Below, piece by piece: positions 22,913-30,956 of a stretch of DNA of 64,000 nucleotides. The notes under the pieces were generated by a model. It was not told where the DNA came from. It ran no database searches and was given only the letters and a program-made list of their open reading frames with translations. Position numbers and translations under genes: made by a program. Within the stretch, counting starts at the first letter, position 1, and every line of letters starts with the position of its first letter. Origin of the DNA: Microbacterium yannicii (lineage in GTDB: Bacteria > Actinomycetota > Actinomycetes > Actinomycetales > Microbacteriaceae); contig NZ_JAMXMB010000008.1 of the NCBI RefSeq assembly GCF_024055635.1, positions 124,001 to 188,000 of the forward strand. The letters run 5' to 3'.

Positions 22913-24919
22913 ATGGTCACTGCCACGAATGTCGACGCCACTGCTGTCAACACCATCGGATGGCTCTCGGCCGCGGACCGCACGATCGTCGTGCCGGTGT
23001 ACCAGCGCCAGTATCGATGGGACATCGGGGGATGCGAGCAACTCCTCGCCGACATCCGGGCGGTGGCCGACCTCGACGATCGCCACATGCACTTCATCGG
23101 GTCGATCCTCTCATCGGCGAGCGGTGACGGAGAGGATGCCGAGCTGGTGCTGATCGACGGCCAGCAGCGCACGACGACGCTCATGCTGCTGGTCGCGGCA
23201 CTGCACCACACTGTTCGCGAGGCCGACCCCGACCTCGCCGATCGGCTGCAGCGCGTGCTCGTGCACTCCGGCGACGCGATGCGCACCAAGCTGCGGCCGC
23301 ATCGCGCGTGGGCCTCGGTGTTCGAGAGGGTGGTGCTCGACCTCCCGCTTCCCGCGGGTGAGCAGCGGGACTCGCGATTCGACGACAACTACGCGTTCTT
23401 CCGCAGCCAGATCAGTCTCGATGAGGCTCCCCGCATCTGGCGGGGGCTGCAGAAGCTCGAGCACGTGGCGATCACCCTCGGCGCGGGCGCCAACGCGCAG
23501 CAGATCTTCGAGAGCCTCAATTCGACGGGCGAGCCGCTGCGCGATCACGAGCTGATCCACAACTACGTGCTGATGGGTCTGAACCACGCCGAGCAGCGTG
23601 AGATCGAGGCAGAGTACTGGCAGGTGATCGAGCAGAACACGGGCGACGCGATCGCGGAGTTCTGGCGGCAGTACCTCGTGATGACCACGGGCCGCGAGGT
23701 CACCGTGGTCGGCGGGCGGGGCGTGTATGAGGCGTTTAGGCACGAGTTCCCTCGGCTCGAGTTCGCAGACCTCGTGCGCCACGCCGGCGAATGGCGCGAG
23801 CTGTCCCGCGTGTACCGGGTGCTGCTGCATCCCGGTGAGGCTCCGGATGCCGAGATCACGCGCCACCTGTCGTACCTGCACACGTTCGGCACCGGCATGT
23901 ACCCGCTCGTCATGCGCGCGTACCGCGATTTCGAGCAGGAGCTCATCGCGCGGGACGAGCTGATCGAGACGCTCGAGATGGTGCAGTCGCTCCTCGTGCG
24001 CCGATCTGTGGTGGGCACCGGTGTCGAGCGCCTGGTCGCGCGGCTCTGTCGGGCGCGCGACGACGGGCGGGAAGCGCTGGTCTCGGCGATCTCGCGCATC
24101 ACGCCCTCCGACGAGCGCATCGCGGTCGCGCTGAAGTACTCCGAGCTCCCGCACCCGGCGTATGTGCTGAGACGCATCGCCGGTGTGGACGGCGCGGCCG
24201 GCCTCGACGTCGAGCACATCTTCCCGGTGGCGCCCGGCGACGCGTGGTCGGGCGACGGAGTGCGGGAATGGGCGTCGTACAGCGACGACGAGCAGAACAG
24301 CCATCGCGCGCTGGCGAACACCATCGGCAACCTCACCATCCTGGAAGAGGACCTCGCGCTGCGCGCGCTGGATCGGTCGTTCCCCGAGAAGCAGGCGCTC
24401 TACGCCCGCAGCGCGGTCGCGGCGACGTCGGCGCTGGCCGAACTGCCCGGCTGGGGAACCGCGGCGATCGCCCAGCGGTCGACGCAGCTGACGCAGCGAT
24501 TCGTCGAGGTGTGGAAGCGTCCGGGCGGTACGGCGATCGATGACGACGGGCTCACCCCGATCCTCGATGCCGTCCGCCGGCGCGGCTGGCCGCCGGGATG
24601 GCACCGCGAGTGGTCGTATGTGGAGTACTGCGGCGAGCACTGGGAGGTGCCCGACGTGAAGTATCTCTTCAACCGTGTATTCAAGCGGTTGTGGGCCGAC
24701 TCCCGCGAAGCCGTGGTCGCCTACAGCGCGCGCCGCGGCGGCCCGGTGTACACCGCGCAATCGTGGAACGGCCAATGGGATCGTCTCGACGACGGCCACT
24801 CGCTGTACATGGGCTGGGACTCCAGTTACATGCTGAGCGCCGTCCAGGGAGTCCTGGAGGAGGCCGGTCTCGCCGCCGAGGTGTTCGTCAAGTACTCGTA
24901 CATCGGCAGCGCGATGTGA
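22913..24919 (+). CDS. DUF262-DUF1524 protein (GmrSD/SspE-like), candidate phage-defence nuclease
   Basis: A 668-residue protein. Residues 1-300 are a DUF262 domain with PVYQRQYRW (28-36) and the DGQQR nucleotide-handling motif in IDGQQRTTT (81-89). Residues about 430-480 hold a DUF1524 HNH-like site with DVEHIFP (His435) and ANTIGNLTIL (Asn469, Asn473). The last 110 residues, rich in Trp and Tyr, form an extra C-terminal domain I cannot name. The fused GmrS-GmrD arrangement is known from type IV restriction of modified phage DNA and from SspE; activity here is inferred. No methylase or Ssp/Dnd partner lies nearby. A TAGAAT box lies 9 bases before the ATG. It is transcribed alone and ends at a bidirectional terminator. 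Confidence 0.8.
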   Translation: MVTATNVDATAVNTIGWLSAADRTIVVPVYQRQYRWDIGGCEQLLADIRAVADLDDRHMHFIGSILSSASGDGEDAELVLIDGQQRTTTLMLLVAALHHTVREADPDLADRLQRVLVHSGDAMRTKLRPHRAWASVFERVVLDLPLPAGEQRDSRFDDNYAFFRSQISLDEAPRIWRGLQKLEHVAITLGAGANAQQIFESLNSTGEPLRDHELIHNYVLMGLNHAEQREIEAEYWQVIEQNTGDAIAEFWRQYLVMTTGREVTVVGGRGVYEAFRHEFPRLEFADLVRHAGEWRELSRVYRVLLHPGEAPDAEITRHLSYLHTFGTGMYPLVMRAYRDFEQELIARDELIETLEMVQSLLVRRSVVGTGVERLVARLCRARDDGREALVSAISRITPSDERIAVALKYSELPHPAYVLRRIAGVDGAAGLDVEHIFPVAPGDAWSGDGVREWASYSDDEQNSHRALANTIGNLTILEEDLALRALDRSFPEKQALYARSAVAATSALAELPGWGTAAIAQRSTQLTQRFVEVWKRPGGTAIDDDGLTPILDAVRRRGWPPGWHREWSYVEYCGEHWEVPDVKYLFNRVFKRLWADSREAVVAYSARRGGPVYTAQSWNGQWDRLDDGHSLYMGWDSSYMLSAVQGVLEEAGLAAEVFVKYSYIGSAM

Positions 24920-24922
24920 GAA

Positions 24923-24955
24923 GGGACGGATGCCTCGGCTCGAGGCATCCGTCCC
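24923..24955. terminator. Bidirectional terminator between DUF262 gene and nagE
   Basis: A perfect 15-bp stem, GGGACGGATGCCTCG (24923-24937) and CGAGGCATCCGTCCC (24941-24955), with a GCT loop, sits between two convergent genes, 4 bases after one stop and 24 bases after the other. Confidence 0.8.
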
Positions 24956-24979
24956 CCTCATCGTGGGCCCCGCAGGGCG

Positions 24980-26920
24980 TCACTCGAACGTGACGGCTGC
25001 GTTCTCGTTGTTCAGCACGATCACCGGCGTGATCGAGGGGTGGCCCGCCGCCTGGATCCTCGCCAGGTCGAAGCGGAGCAGGGGTGTTCCGGCCGTGACC
25101 TTCTGACCCTTCTCGACGAGGGTCTGGAAGCCGTCGCCCTTCATCTCCACGGTGTCGATGCCGACGTGGATCAGCAGCTCGGTGCCGTCGTCGAGCACGA
25201 GCGCGACGGCATGGCTGCTGTCGAACGTCGCGCCGATGGTGCCGTCTGCGGGGGCGACCACCGTGTCGCCGGTCGGCTCGATCGCGACGCCCGGACCCAT
25301 GATCCCCTGCGCGAAGGTCGGGTCTGGCACCGCCGACAGCGGCACGACAGTTCCTTCCAGGGGCTGCCGAAGCCTCACGGCGGTGGTCGTGGGTGCATCG
25401 GTCAGCACCGTGGCTCCGCCGACCGCCGGAGCCACCGCAGGCTCGGGTGCGGCGCCCGTGGGTGCCGCTGCCTGGCCGGAGATGATCTGCTCCATGGCGT
25501 CCTTCACGAACTGGACGTTGGTGCCGTAGATGACCTGGACGGACTTGCCGCCGGGCTTCATCGTGCCCGCAGCCCCCGCACGCTTCAGCGCAGTCTCGTC
25601 GACCTTGCTCGGGTCGTCGATCTCCATTCGCAAGCGCGTGGCGCAGTTCTCGAGTTCGAGGATGTTCGCCTTCCCGCCGAGCGCATCGATGAAACGGCTG
25701 CCGGTGACCAGGTACTTGTCGTCGGCCGACCGCGTGTCGTACTCGGTGTCGTCCGCGAGGATGTCGTCGTCCTCGCGACCGGGAGTCTTCAGGTTGAACC
25801 GCTTGATGATGAAGTAGAACACGACGAAGTAGATGAAGAACCAGAACACTCCCATGACGGGGATGAGCCAGGGGTTCTGCGCCATCGGGTTCATCCAGTT
25901 GAGGACGAGGTCGATGAAGCCGCCCGAGAAGCCGAATCCCATGCGCACCGGCAGGATCTGGCTGATCGCCATCGAGATGCCGGTGAAGATCGCGTGCACC
26001 AGGTACAGCACGGGCGCCAGGAACATGAAGGCGAACTCGAGCGGCTCGGTCACGCCGACGAAGAACGACGAGATCGCGCCGCCGAGCAGGATGCCGTAGG
26101 CGAGCTTCTTGCGCGTGGTCTTCGCCGTGAGATACATCGCGAGGGCCGCACCGGGCAGACCGAACATCATGATGGGGAAGAACCCGGTCATGTACTGGCC
26201 GGTGACTCCGTAGGTGCCTTCGCCGGAGAGGAAGTTGTTGAGATCGTTGATGCCGGCCACGTCGAACCAGAAGACGGAGTTCAGGGCGTGGTGGAGTCCG
26301 ACAGGGATGAGCAGCCGATTGAGGAAGCCGTAGATGCCGGTGCCGAACGGTCCGAGGGTGACGATCCACTCGCCGAACGTGACGAGGCCGCCGTAGACCC
26401 ATGGCCACACGAAGAACAGCGCGACGGCGACCACGAGAGAGGCGCCCGCCGTGACGATCGCCACCGAACGCTTGCCCGAGAAGAACGACAGTGCGTCGGG
26501 AAGCCTGGTGTCTTTGAACTTGTTGTAGCAGTACGCGCCGATGAGTCCGCAGATGATGCCGACGAACACGTTCTGCACCTTCAGGAATGCGGGATCGACT
26601 TCGTTGACGTCAGCGACGCCGGTGTAGAGGGCGACCGTCTCCGGCTTGAGCAGCGTGGTGACGACGAGCCACGATACGAGACCCGCCAGCGCCGAGGTGC
26701 CATCGGATTTGTTCGCCATGCCGAGCGCGATGCCCACGGCGAACAGCAGCGCCATGTTGTCGAGCAGCGACCCGCCGGCGGCGCCAAGGAACGCCGAGAC
26801 GAGGTTGGGGCTCTTCCCGCCGTTGCTGATCCAGTACGAGATGCCCGACAGGATCGCGGCGACCGGCAGCACAGCCACCGGCAGCATGATCGATCGTCCG
26901 AGCCTCTGCAAGAACTTCAT
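24980..26920 (-). CDS. nagE: PTS permease EIICBA, N-acetylglucosamine/glucose type
   Basis: A 646-residue fused phosphotransferase permease. EIIC (residues 1-375) has about ten membrane helices with PVGLHHALNSVFWFD and VGVTEPLEFAFMFL, the pattern of NagE-type permeases. EIIB follows with phospho-Cys426 in ENCATRLRM, and EIIA carries His570 and the phospho-His585 in LLIHVGIDTVEMKG. It imports and phosphorylates GlcNAc, possibly also glucose. The ATG at 26920 is preferred over an upstream in-frame ATG because GGAGG precedes it. A TACTTT -10 candidate lies about 85 bases upstream (27008-27003, minus strand). Exact sugar is uncertain. Confidence 0.87.
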   Translation of the reverse strand: MKFLQRLGRSIMLPVAVLPVAAILSGISYWISNGGKSPNLVSAFLGAAGGSLLDNMALLFAVGIALGMANKSDGTSALAGLVSWLVVTTLLKPETVALYTGVADVNEVDPAFLKVQNVFVGIICGLIGAYCYNKFKDTRLPDALSFFSGKRSVAIVTAGASLVVAVALFFVWPWVYGGLVTFGEWIVTLGPFGTGIYGFLNRLLIPVGLHHALNSVFWFDVAGINDLNNFLSGEGTYGVTGQYMTGFFPIMMFGLPGAALAMYLTAKTTRKKLAYGILLGGAISSFFVGVTEPLEFAFMFLAPVLYLVHAIFTGISMAISQILPVRMGFGFSGGFIDLVLNWMNPMAQNPWLIPVMGVFWFFIYFVVFYFIIKRFNLKTPGREDDDILADDTEYDTRSADDKYLVTGSRFIDALGGKANILELENCATRLRMEIDDPSKVDETALKRAGAAGTMKPGGKSVQVIYGTNVQFVKDAMEQIISGQAAAPTGAAPEPAVAPAVGGATVLTDAPTTTAVRLRQPLEGTVVPLSAVPDPTFAQGIMGPGVAIEPTGDTVVAPADGTIGATFDSSHAVALVLDDGTELLIHVGIDTVEMKGDGFQTLVEKGQKVTAGTPLLRFDLARIQAAGHPSITPVIVLNNENAAVTFE

Positions 26921-27187
26921 TGTTCGCCTCCAAGGCGCAAGGGACATTTGCTGCCGCTGACGCTACACGCAACGACCGCTGCCCCGACAGGGCTCTCCCT
27001 CCGAAAGTAAGGGGTGCGAACGAATTGCCCCCGCCTCTGGCGGAAGCGGCCCGTTGCGACTCGCCGGCGTACCGTCAGCCGGGGCCGCCGCCGCCGGCCG
27101 CCAGCAGGGTGATGCGCGCCGCTGACGACACGAGAGATGAGACCACCGCAGCCCTCCGGACAACGGCTGATCGCAGTCGCTTAGCCC

Positions 27188-27203
27188 CCGAGGGTGGCCT
27201 CGG
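27188..27203. other. Small hairpin beside the structured RNA
   Basis: CCGAGG-GTGG-CCTCGG is a perfect 6-bp hairpin 4 bases before the first strand of the larger fold. It may be its outermost element on one strand. Bases 26948-27187 otherwise hold only the nagE promoter region and GC-rich repeats that I cannot interpret. Confidence 0.3.
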
Positions 27204-27207
27204 TCAA

Positions 27208-27345
27208 GGGTCTATTTCCTGCTCCATCCACACGACATCGTGATGCGCGGCACGCGAATGCCAACCTGGGGAACAGCCGGCCTCGTGCCGGCGGCTGCCC
27301 TCTCACTCTGGGGTCGAGAGGGCAGCTTCCCCGCAGGCGAGACCC
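27208..27345. ncRNA. Candidate structured RNA, nested multi-stem fold
   Basis: Stems nest consistently. GGGTCT (27208-27213) pairs with AGACCC (27340-27345) and CCTGC (27218-27222) with GCAGG (27333-27337). GGGGAA (27268-27273) pairs with TTCCCC (27327-27332), enclosing two hairpins: GCCGGC-N5-GCCGGC (27276-27292) and an 11-bp stem GCTGCCCTCTC/GAGAGGGCAGC (27294-27326). A GGCA/TGCC hairpin lies on the 5' side (27249-27262). There is no coding potential. The strand is not determinable by folding; a hairpin at 27357-27395 would terminate a plus-strand RNA, while on the minus strand it would lie between a tRNA and nagE. I do not recognise the family. Confidence 0.45.
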
Positions 27346-27356
27346 GTCAGACGAGG

Positions 27357-27395
27357 TGTGGACCGCCGCAACCCTTCGGGCAGCGGCGGTCCACA
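27357..27395. terminator. Hairpin after the tRNA (CAT) gene
   Basis: TGTGGACCGCCGC (27357-27369) and GCGGCGGTCCACA (27383-27395) form a perfect 13-bp stem with a 13-base loop. It lies 5 bases past the tRNA 3' end on the minus strand and 11 bases past the structured RNA on the plus strand. No T-run is present. Confidence 0.6.
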
Positions 27396-27400
27396 ATCCG

Positions 27401-27474
27401 TAGGGCGGGTGGGACTTGAACCCACGATCGTCGGGTTATGAGCCCGCTGCCTTGACCAGCTTGGCCACCGCCCC
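27401..27474 (-). tRNA. tRNA with anticodon CAT (Met or Ile2)
   Basis: A 74-base cloverleaf: acceptor GGGGCGG with CCGCCCT (G1-U72 wobble), D arm GCC/GGC, anticodon loop CTCATAA, T stem GTGGG/CCCAC, discriminator A, CCA not encoded. The three lowest anticodon-stem pairs are G-C (GGG/CCC), the hallmark of initiator tRNA, but the terminal acceptor pair is not the initiator mismatch and the D arm is unlike standard Met tRNAs. Elongator Met or lysidine-modified Ile2 remain possible. Confidence 0.85.
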
Positions 27475-27530
27475 GCGGCACGGAGTGCGCAGACGAGCCT
27501 ACCGGTCCGTCCGGGGGTCGTGCGCGTGCG

Positions 27531-28619
27531 TCAGCGCTTGTCGGGATCGTCGAGGCGGTCCTTCACGGGCGGCTCGGGCCACACCTTCGCCACCGCCTCG
27601 GTGACCTTGACCGATCCGGTGCGCGGGTGCGCGGCATCCGTTGCTCCCCCGTTGCTCCCCCGAGAGATCGGAAGCCCCTGGCTCTCGCTGAGCACCTGCG
27701 GATGATGTCGCGCGAGCTGGAACACTCCCCACACGGCGACAGCGCCCACGACGGCGAACGTGATGTAGACCCACAGCGGAGCGCCTGCGGCCTCTTGGAG
27801 CACCGTCAGGCCGATGATGATCGCGACGATCGGATCGATGACCGTGAGCCCGGCGACGACGAGGTCCGGCGGGCCGGAGGCGTAGGCGCTCTGCACGAAG
27901 TAGGCGCCGACGATGGCTCCGACGATGAGGGCTGCCAGGCACAGGAAGGTGAGCCAGTTGAACTCGCCGACCTTCACGCGCTCGATGACGACCTTGGCCA
28001 GCGTCGCGACGAAACCGTAGATGACGCCCGCGGCGGTGATGTAGAACAGGGCACCCATGCGCTTGCGCAGCCAGATCCACAGTCCCGCGAACACCAGGGT
28101 GACGACCAGCAGCAGCACGAGGATGGTGATCAGCTGCCCATTCGAGACCGGCTTCTCGGTCGCGAACAGGGCGGCGACAGTCACGAAGACGAAGATGCCG
28201 CCGACGCACGCCGCGATCGCGATGAGCGAGCGCTTGGTCGGCTTGTGGCCGCTGATCTGAGCGTTCAGCAGCGTGGTGATCACGAGCGCGACCGCGCCGA
28301 GCGGCTGGACGACGATGAGCGGTGCGAAGAAGAGGGCCGAGAGCTGGCAGACGATCGCCAGGCCGAGCATCACGGTGCCGATCACCCACGAGGGCCGGGC
28401 CAGCAGCTTCAGCAGATGGCTGGGTCCCAGGCCCTGACTGGAGTGTCCGCCGCTGAGGCGCTCCACCTTCGTGACGCCGCGGTGCTGGTACTGGGCGCCG
28501 AACGACATGAACACCGCACCCAGCAGGGCCAGCGGGATGCCGATCAGGATGCCGGGGTTCTGGAAAGCGCCGACGAGCTGATCGCCGACGTCCTCGAGTT
28601 CCACCGCAGTCCAGACCAC
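27531..28619 (-). CDS. DMT-superfamily transporter (EamA/NIPA-like)
   Basis: A 362-residue inner-membrane protein with about nine to ten hydrophobic helices between residues 20 and 305, arranged as two repeats of the drug/metabolite transporter type, and a hydrophilic C-terminal tail of about 55 residues with no known domain. Segments such as APLIVVQPLGAVALVITTLLNA and the second-half counterpart DPIVAIIIGLTVLQEA support the DMT fold and recall NIPA-type Mg transporters in layout; substrate is unknown. The GTG at 28619 is supported by a TAGTGT box 6 bases upstream, indicating a leaderless mRNA. It is divergent from def. Confidence 0.75.
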   Translation of the reverse strand: MVWTAVELEDVGDQLVGAFQNPGILIGIPLALLGAVFMSFGAQYQHRGVTKVERLSGGHSSQGLGPSHLLKLLARPSWVIGTVMLGLAIVCQLSALFFAPLIVVQPLGAVALVITTLLNAQISGHKPTKRSLIAIAACVGGIFVFVTVAALFATEKPVSNGQLITILVLLLVVTLVFAGLWIWLRKRMGALFYITAAGVIYGFVATLAKVVIERVKVGEFNWLTFLCLAALIVGAIVGAYFVQSAYASGPPDLVVAGLTVIDPIVAIIIGLTVLQEAAGAPLWVYITFAVVGAVAVWGVFQLARHHPQVLSESQGLPISRGSNGGATDAAHPRTGSVKVTEAVAKVWPEPPVKDRLDDPDKR

Positions 28620-28631
28620 GTATCGACACTA
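28620..28631 (-). promoter_or_regulatory. Leaderless promoter of the DMT transporter gene
   Basis: TAGTGT on the minus strand (28631-28626) is followed by 6 bases and the GTG start at 28619. It shares the 42-base divergent gap with the def promoter, so the two promoters point away from each other. Confidence 0.5.
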
Positions 28632-28649
28632 GTCGCAGGCACCGGTCGA

Positions 28650-28661
28650 TAGGCTCAAGGC
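28650..28661 (+). promoter_or_regulatory. Leaderless promoter of def
   Basis: TAGGCT at 28650-28655 stands exactly 6 bases before the GTG start at 28662, with no ribosome binding site between them. Confidence 0.55.
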
Positions 28662-29231
28662 GTGGCTGTTCTCCCGATTCGCATCATGGGCGATCCCGTC
28701 CTGCACTCCCCCGCGTCCGCTGTCGAAGAGATCACGGACGAGATCCGCGCACTGGTCGCCGACATGTTCGAGACGATGGATGCCGCACCCGGCGTGGGCC
28801 TCGCGGCCCCTCAGGTCGGCGTGCCGCTGCGCATCTACACGTACACCTATGCCGACGACGAGAACGGCGAGCCCTGGCGGGGCGTGGTCATCAACCCCGA
28901 ACTGTGGATGCGGCCGCTCGAACCCGGAGCTCCGGACCCGGACGAGGAGTCCGAGGGCTGTCTGTCGTTCCCAGGCGAGCGGTTCCCGCTGCGCCGCTCG
29001 GAGGAAGTGCTCGTGACCGGGACCGACCTCGACGGCGCACCCGTGAGCATCCAGGTCGACGGCTGGCGGGCCCGCATCATGCAACACGAGTTCGACCACC
29101 TCGACGGCATCCTCTACGTCGACCGCCTCGACGACGGGGACTGGAAGACCGTGCAGAAGATCGCCCGCAAGCGCGGTTGGGGCCGGCCGGGGAGCTCCTG
29201 GATGCCGGGCGTCGACGACATCGACGCCTGA
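28662..29231 (+). CDS. def: Peptide deformylase
   Basis: A 189-residue metalloenzyme that removes the formyl group from the N-terminal Met of new proteins at the ribosome exit. All three family motifs are present: GVGLAAPQ (44-51), EGCLS (98-102, metal ligand Cys100) and HEFDH (142-146, two metal His and the catalytic Glu). Length is normal. The GTG start lies 6 bases after a -10 box, so translation is probably leaderless. It stands alone, converging on the next gene with a 10-base gap. Confidence 0.95.
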   Translation: MAVLPIRIMGDPVLHSPASAVEEITDEIRALVADMFETMDAAPGVGLAAPQVGVPLRIYTYTYADDENGEPWRGVVINPELWMRPLEPGAPDPDEESEGCLSFPGERFPLRRSEEVLVTGTDLDGAPVSIQVDGWRARIMQHEFDHLDGILYVDRLDDGDWKTVQKIARKRGWGRPGSSWMPGVDDIDA

Positions 29232-29241
29232 TCCTTCCAGG

Positions 29242-29901
29242 TCACGCGTCGCTGCGGCGGTTCTGACGCTCCACCCATCGACGCAGCTCGGCGTCGGCAC
29301 CTGGTGGCGCCTGTGCGATGACGTTCATACCCTGTCGTACGAGCGTCGTGCCGGTGCGCATCGGTCCCCACACGCGCGCCGTGGTCAGCTCGCCGGTGTC
29401 GACGTCGCGGACCTGGACTTGCGTGGTGTCCGTGGTCTTGCGTGCTCCGGCCTTCCCCGCGACGTGCTGCACCACGAGGACAGGAAGACCGTGGGCAGCG
29501 GCGGTGGCGATGACGGTGTCGAGGTCGTGGGCGGCCCACTGGCTGCGGATGCGGCGAACGGTCCACAGGGACACCAGCACGACGAGCACCGTCGCGAGTC
29601 CCGTCGGCACGAGCCAGCAGCTCACGATCGCCGACGCCAGCGACCACACGGCGACGCCGCGCAGAGCGAGCAGGATCGCCGCGATCGACGGGACGAGCGC
29701 GAGGAACAGCCAAGGCGCCGGCGCGGCGACGGGAAACATCCATGGTTCTCCGCCGAAGAGCACGGCCAGACCCACCCACACGAGCGCCCCCGCGAACAGG
29801 GCGAGCGCACCGAGCAGTGGCGCGGACCGGTAGATCGGGGCCGGCGCCGGAACGCCGCCTTCGACCTGGAGCAGCGGCGAGGGCTTCGCGCGAGCCGCCA
29901 T
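29242..29901 (-). CDS. Membrane protein of unknown function
   Basis: A 219-residue protein with three to four hydrophobic segments between about residues 27 and 112, and a hydrophilic C-terminal half in which VIATAAAHGLPVLVVQHVAGK and a beta-rich stretch suggest a small cytoplasmic domain. I recognise no family. A GAGGTGGGAA ribosome site supports the ATG at 29901. It lies downstream of the tRNA-Asn terminator on the same strand and converges on def. There are no Cys pairs, nucleotide-binding motifs or lipobox. Confidence 0.7.
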   Translation of the reverse strand: MAARAKPSPLLQVEGGVPAPAPIYRSAPLLGALALFAGALVWVGLAVLFGGEPWMFPVAAPAPWLFLALVPSIAAILLALRGVAVWSLASAIVSCWLVPTGLATVLVVLVSLWTVRRIRSQWAAHDLDTVIATAAAHGLPVLVVQHVAGKAGARKTTDTTQVQVRDVDTGELTTARVWGPMRTGTTLVRQGMNVIAQAPPGADAELRRWVERQNRRSDA

Positions 29902-29936
29902 GTTCCCACCTCGATCCGATCCCGAAGACGAAGAAA

Positions 29937-29960
29937 GCCTCGGGGGTGGAGCCCCGAGGC
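29937..29960 (-). terminator. Terminator of tRNA-Asn
   Basis: A 9-bp stem GCCTCGGGG/CCCCGAGGC with a 6-base loop is followed on the minus strand by TTTCTTCG, a good Rho-independent terminator 5 bases after the tRNA 3' end. Confidence 0.8.
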
Positions 29961-29965
29961 CTTCG

Positions 29966-30038
29966 CTCCCCCACTTGGACTCGAACCAAGAACCTATCGG
30001 TTAACAGCCGATTGCTCTGCCAATTGAGCTATGGAGGA
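29966..30038 (-). tRNA. tRNA-Asn (anticodon GTT)
   Basis: A 73-base cloverleaf starting TCCTCCATAGCTCAATTGG, with anticodon loop TGTTAAC, T loop GTTCGAGTC and acceptor pairs TCCTCCA/TGGGGGA. The discriminator is G and CCA is not encoded. It is followed by a terminator. Confidence 0.95.
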
Positions 30039-30114
30039 ATGGTCCGCGCTCTCGCGCGGGCAACCAGACCATACTAGCAAAGCCCGGGCCGTGCTGACGA
30101 CCACAGCCACCCCG

Positions 30115-30912
30115 TCAGGAGCTCACGAGACGTCTGTCGGCCTCGCCGCTGGGCGTCCAGAGCAGGTCCTGCGTGCCATGTCCGAATGCGACCGCGTGCC
30201 CGGCGCGGAGCACGAGCACATCGGCATCCAGTTCGTTCACGACGTCCCGCTCGTTGGTCACGATGAGCGTGGCCATGTTCAGCTCCTTGCGACGGCGCAG
30301 GACCGCCGCACGCGCCGCCTTACGCACCTCGACGTCCATGTTCGCGAACAGCTCGTCTGCGATGAGCACGCGCGGCTGGAGAACGAGTGAGCGCGCCAGC
30401 GCGACTCGCTGGCGCATGCCCGCGCTGAGTTCGTACGGGTACTTGGCTGCCGCTCCAAGCGGCAGCATCAACTCGTCGAGGAGGGATGCCACCCGGACGG
30501 CCAGCGCGCGGGGACTCACGCGGCGATCGCGGCTGGTGATCGGCTCGCCGATCACCTCTGCGACGGTGAGACGTGCCGGGAGCCGGGCACCCGCCGACTG
30601 CGGCAGATAACCGGCGTAGTAGGTGAGCTGGCGGTGGGCGCGGCCCGGACGGCGCACCGGGATGCCCTCGACGAGGCCCCGCCCGCCCACCACGGTGAGC
30701 CCCGCCTCATCGGCACCGGCCAGCACGGCGGCGAGCGACGATTTGCCGGAACCGGTCGGCCCCATCAGCGCCAGGATGCCACCGTGGTCCAGGCGGAACG
30801 AAACGCCGTCCACCACGCGCTGGGACGCGCCCCCACGGCCCGCACGGCGGGCGATCGATAGATCGGAGCAGTCGATCGCGACATCCGCGTCTCTTCGGCG
30901 AGCCATCCTCAT
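30115..30912 (-). CDS. Orphan ABC-type ATPase
   Basis: A 265-residue nucleotide-binding subunit. Walker A is GPTGSGKSS (51-59), the Q loop is Gln105, the signature is LSAGM (162-166) instead of LSGGQ, and Walker B is VLIADE (Asp186, Glu187). The switch His that normally follows strand 8 is replaced by Asn220 (VTNERD). No permease or binding protein lies nearby, so its partner is unknown; it resembles the dipeptide/lipoprotein-export class in outline. A second in-frame ATG at 30906 could be the start. A regulatory non-transport ABC protein is less likely since only one ATPase domain is present. Confidence 0.78.
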   Translation of the reverse strand: MRMARRRDADVAIDCSDLSIARRAGRGGASQRVVDGVSFRLDHGGILALMGPTGSGKSSLAAVLAGADEAGLTVVGGRGLVEGIPVRRPGRAHRQLTYYAGYLPQSAGARLPARLTVAEVIGEPITSRDRRVSPRALAVRVASLLDELMLPLGAAAKYPYELSAGMRQRVALARSLVLQPRVLIADELFANMDVEVRKAARAAVLRRRKELNMATLIVTNERDVVNELDADVLVLRAGHAVAFGHGTQDLLWTPSGEADRRLVSS

Positions 30913-30956
30913 ATCCTGCCGCGCGGCGGTCCGCGGCGCCAGCAGGCGCGGCGGGA

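Noticed and set aside
22913..24919. Complete restriction-modification or Dnd/Ssp system around the DUF262 gene
   Set aside because: No methylase, sulfur-modification or ATPase partner genes lie within the window next to it.
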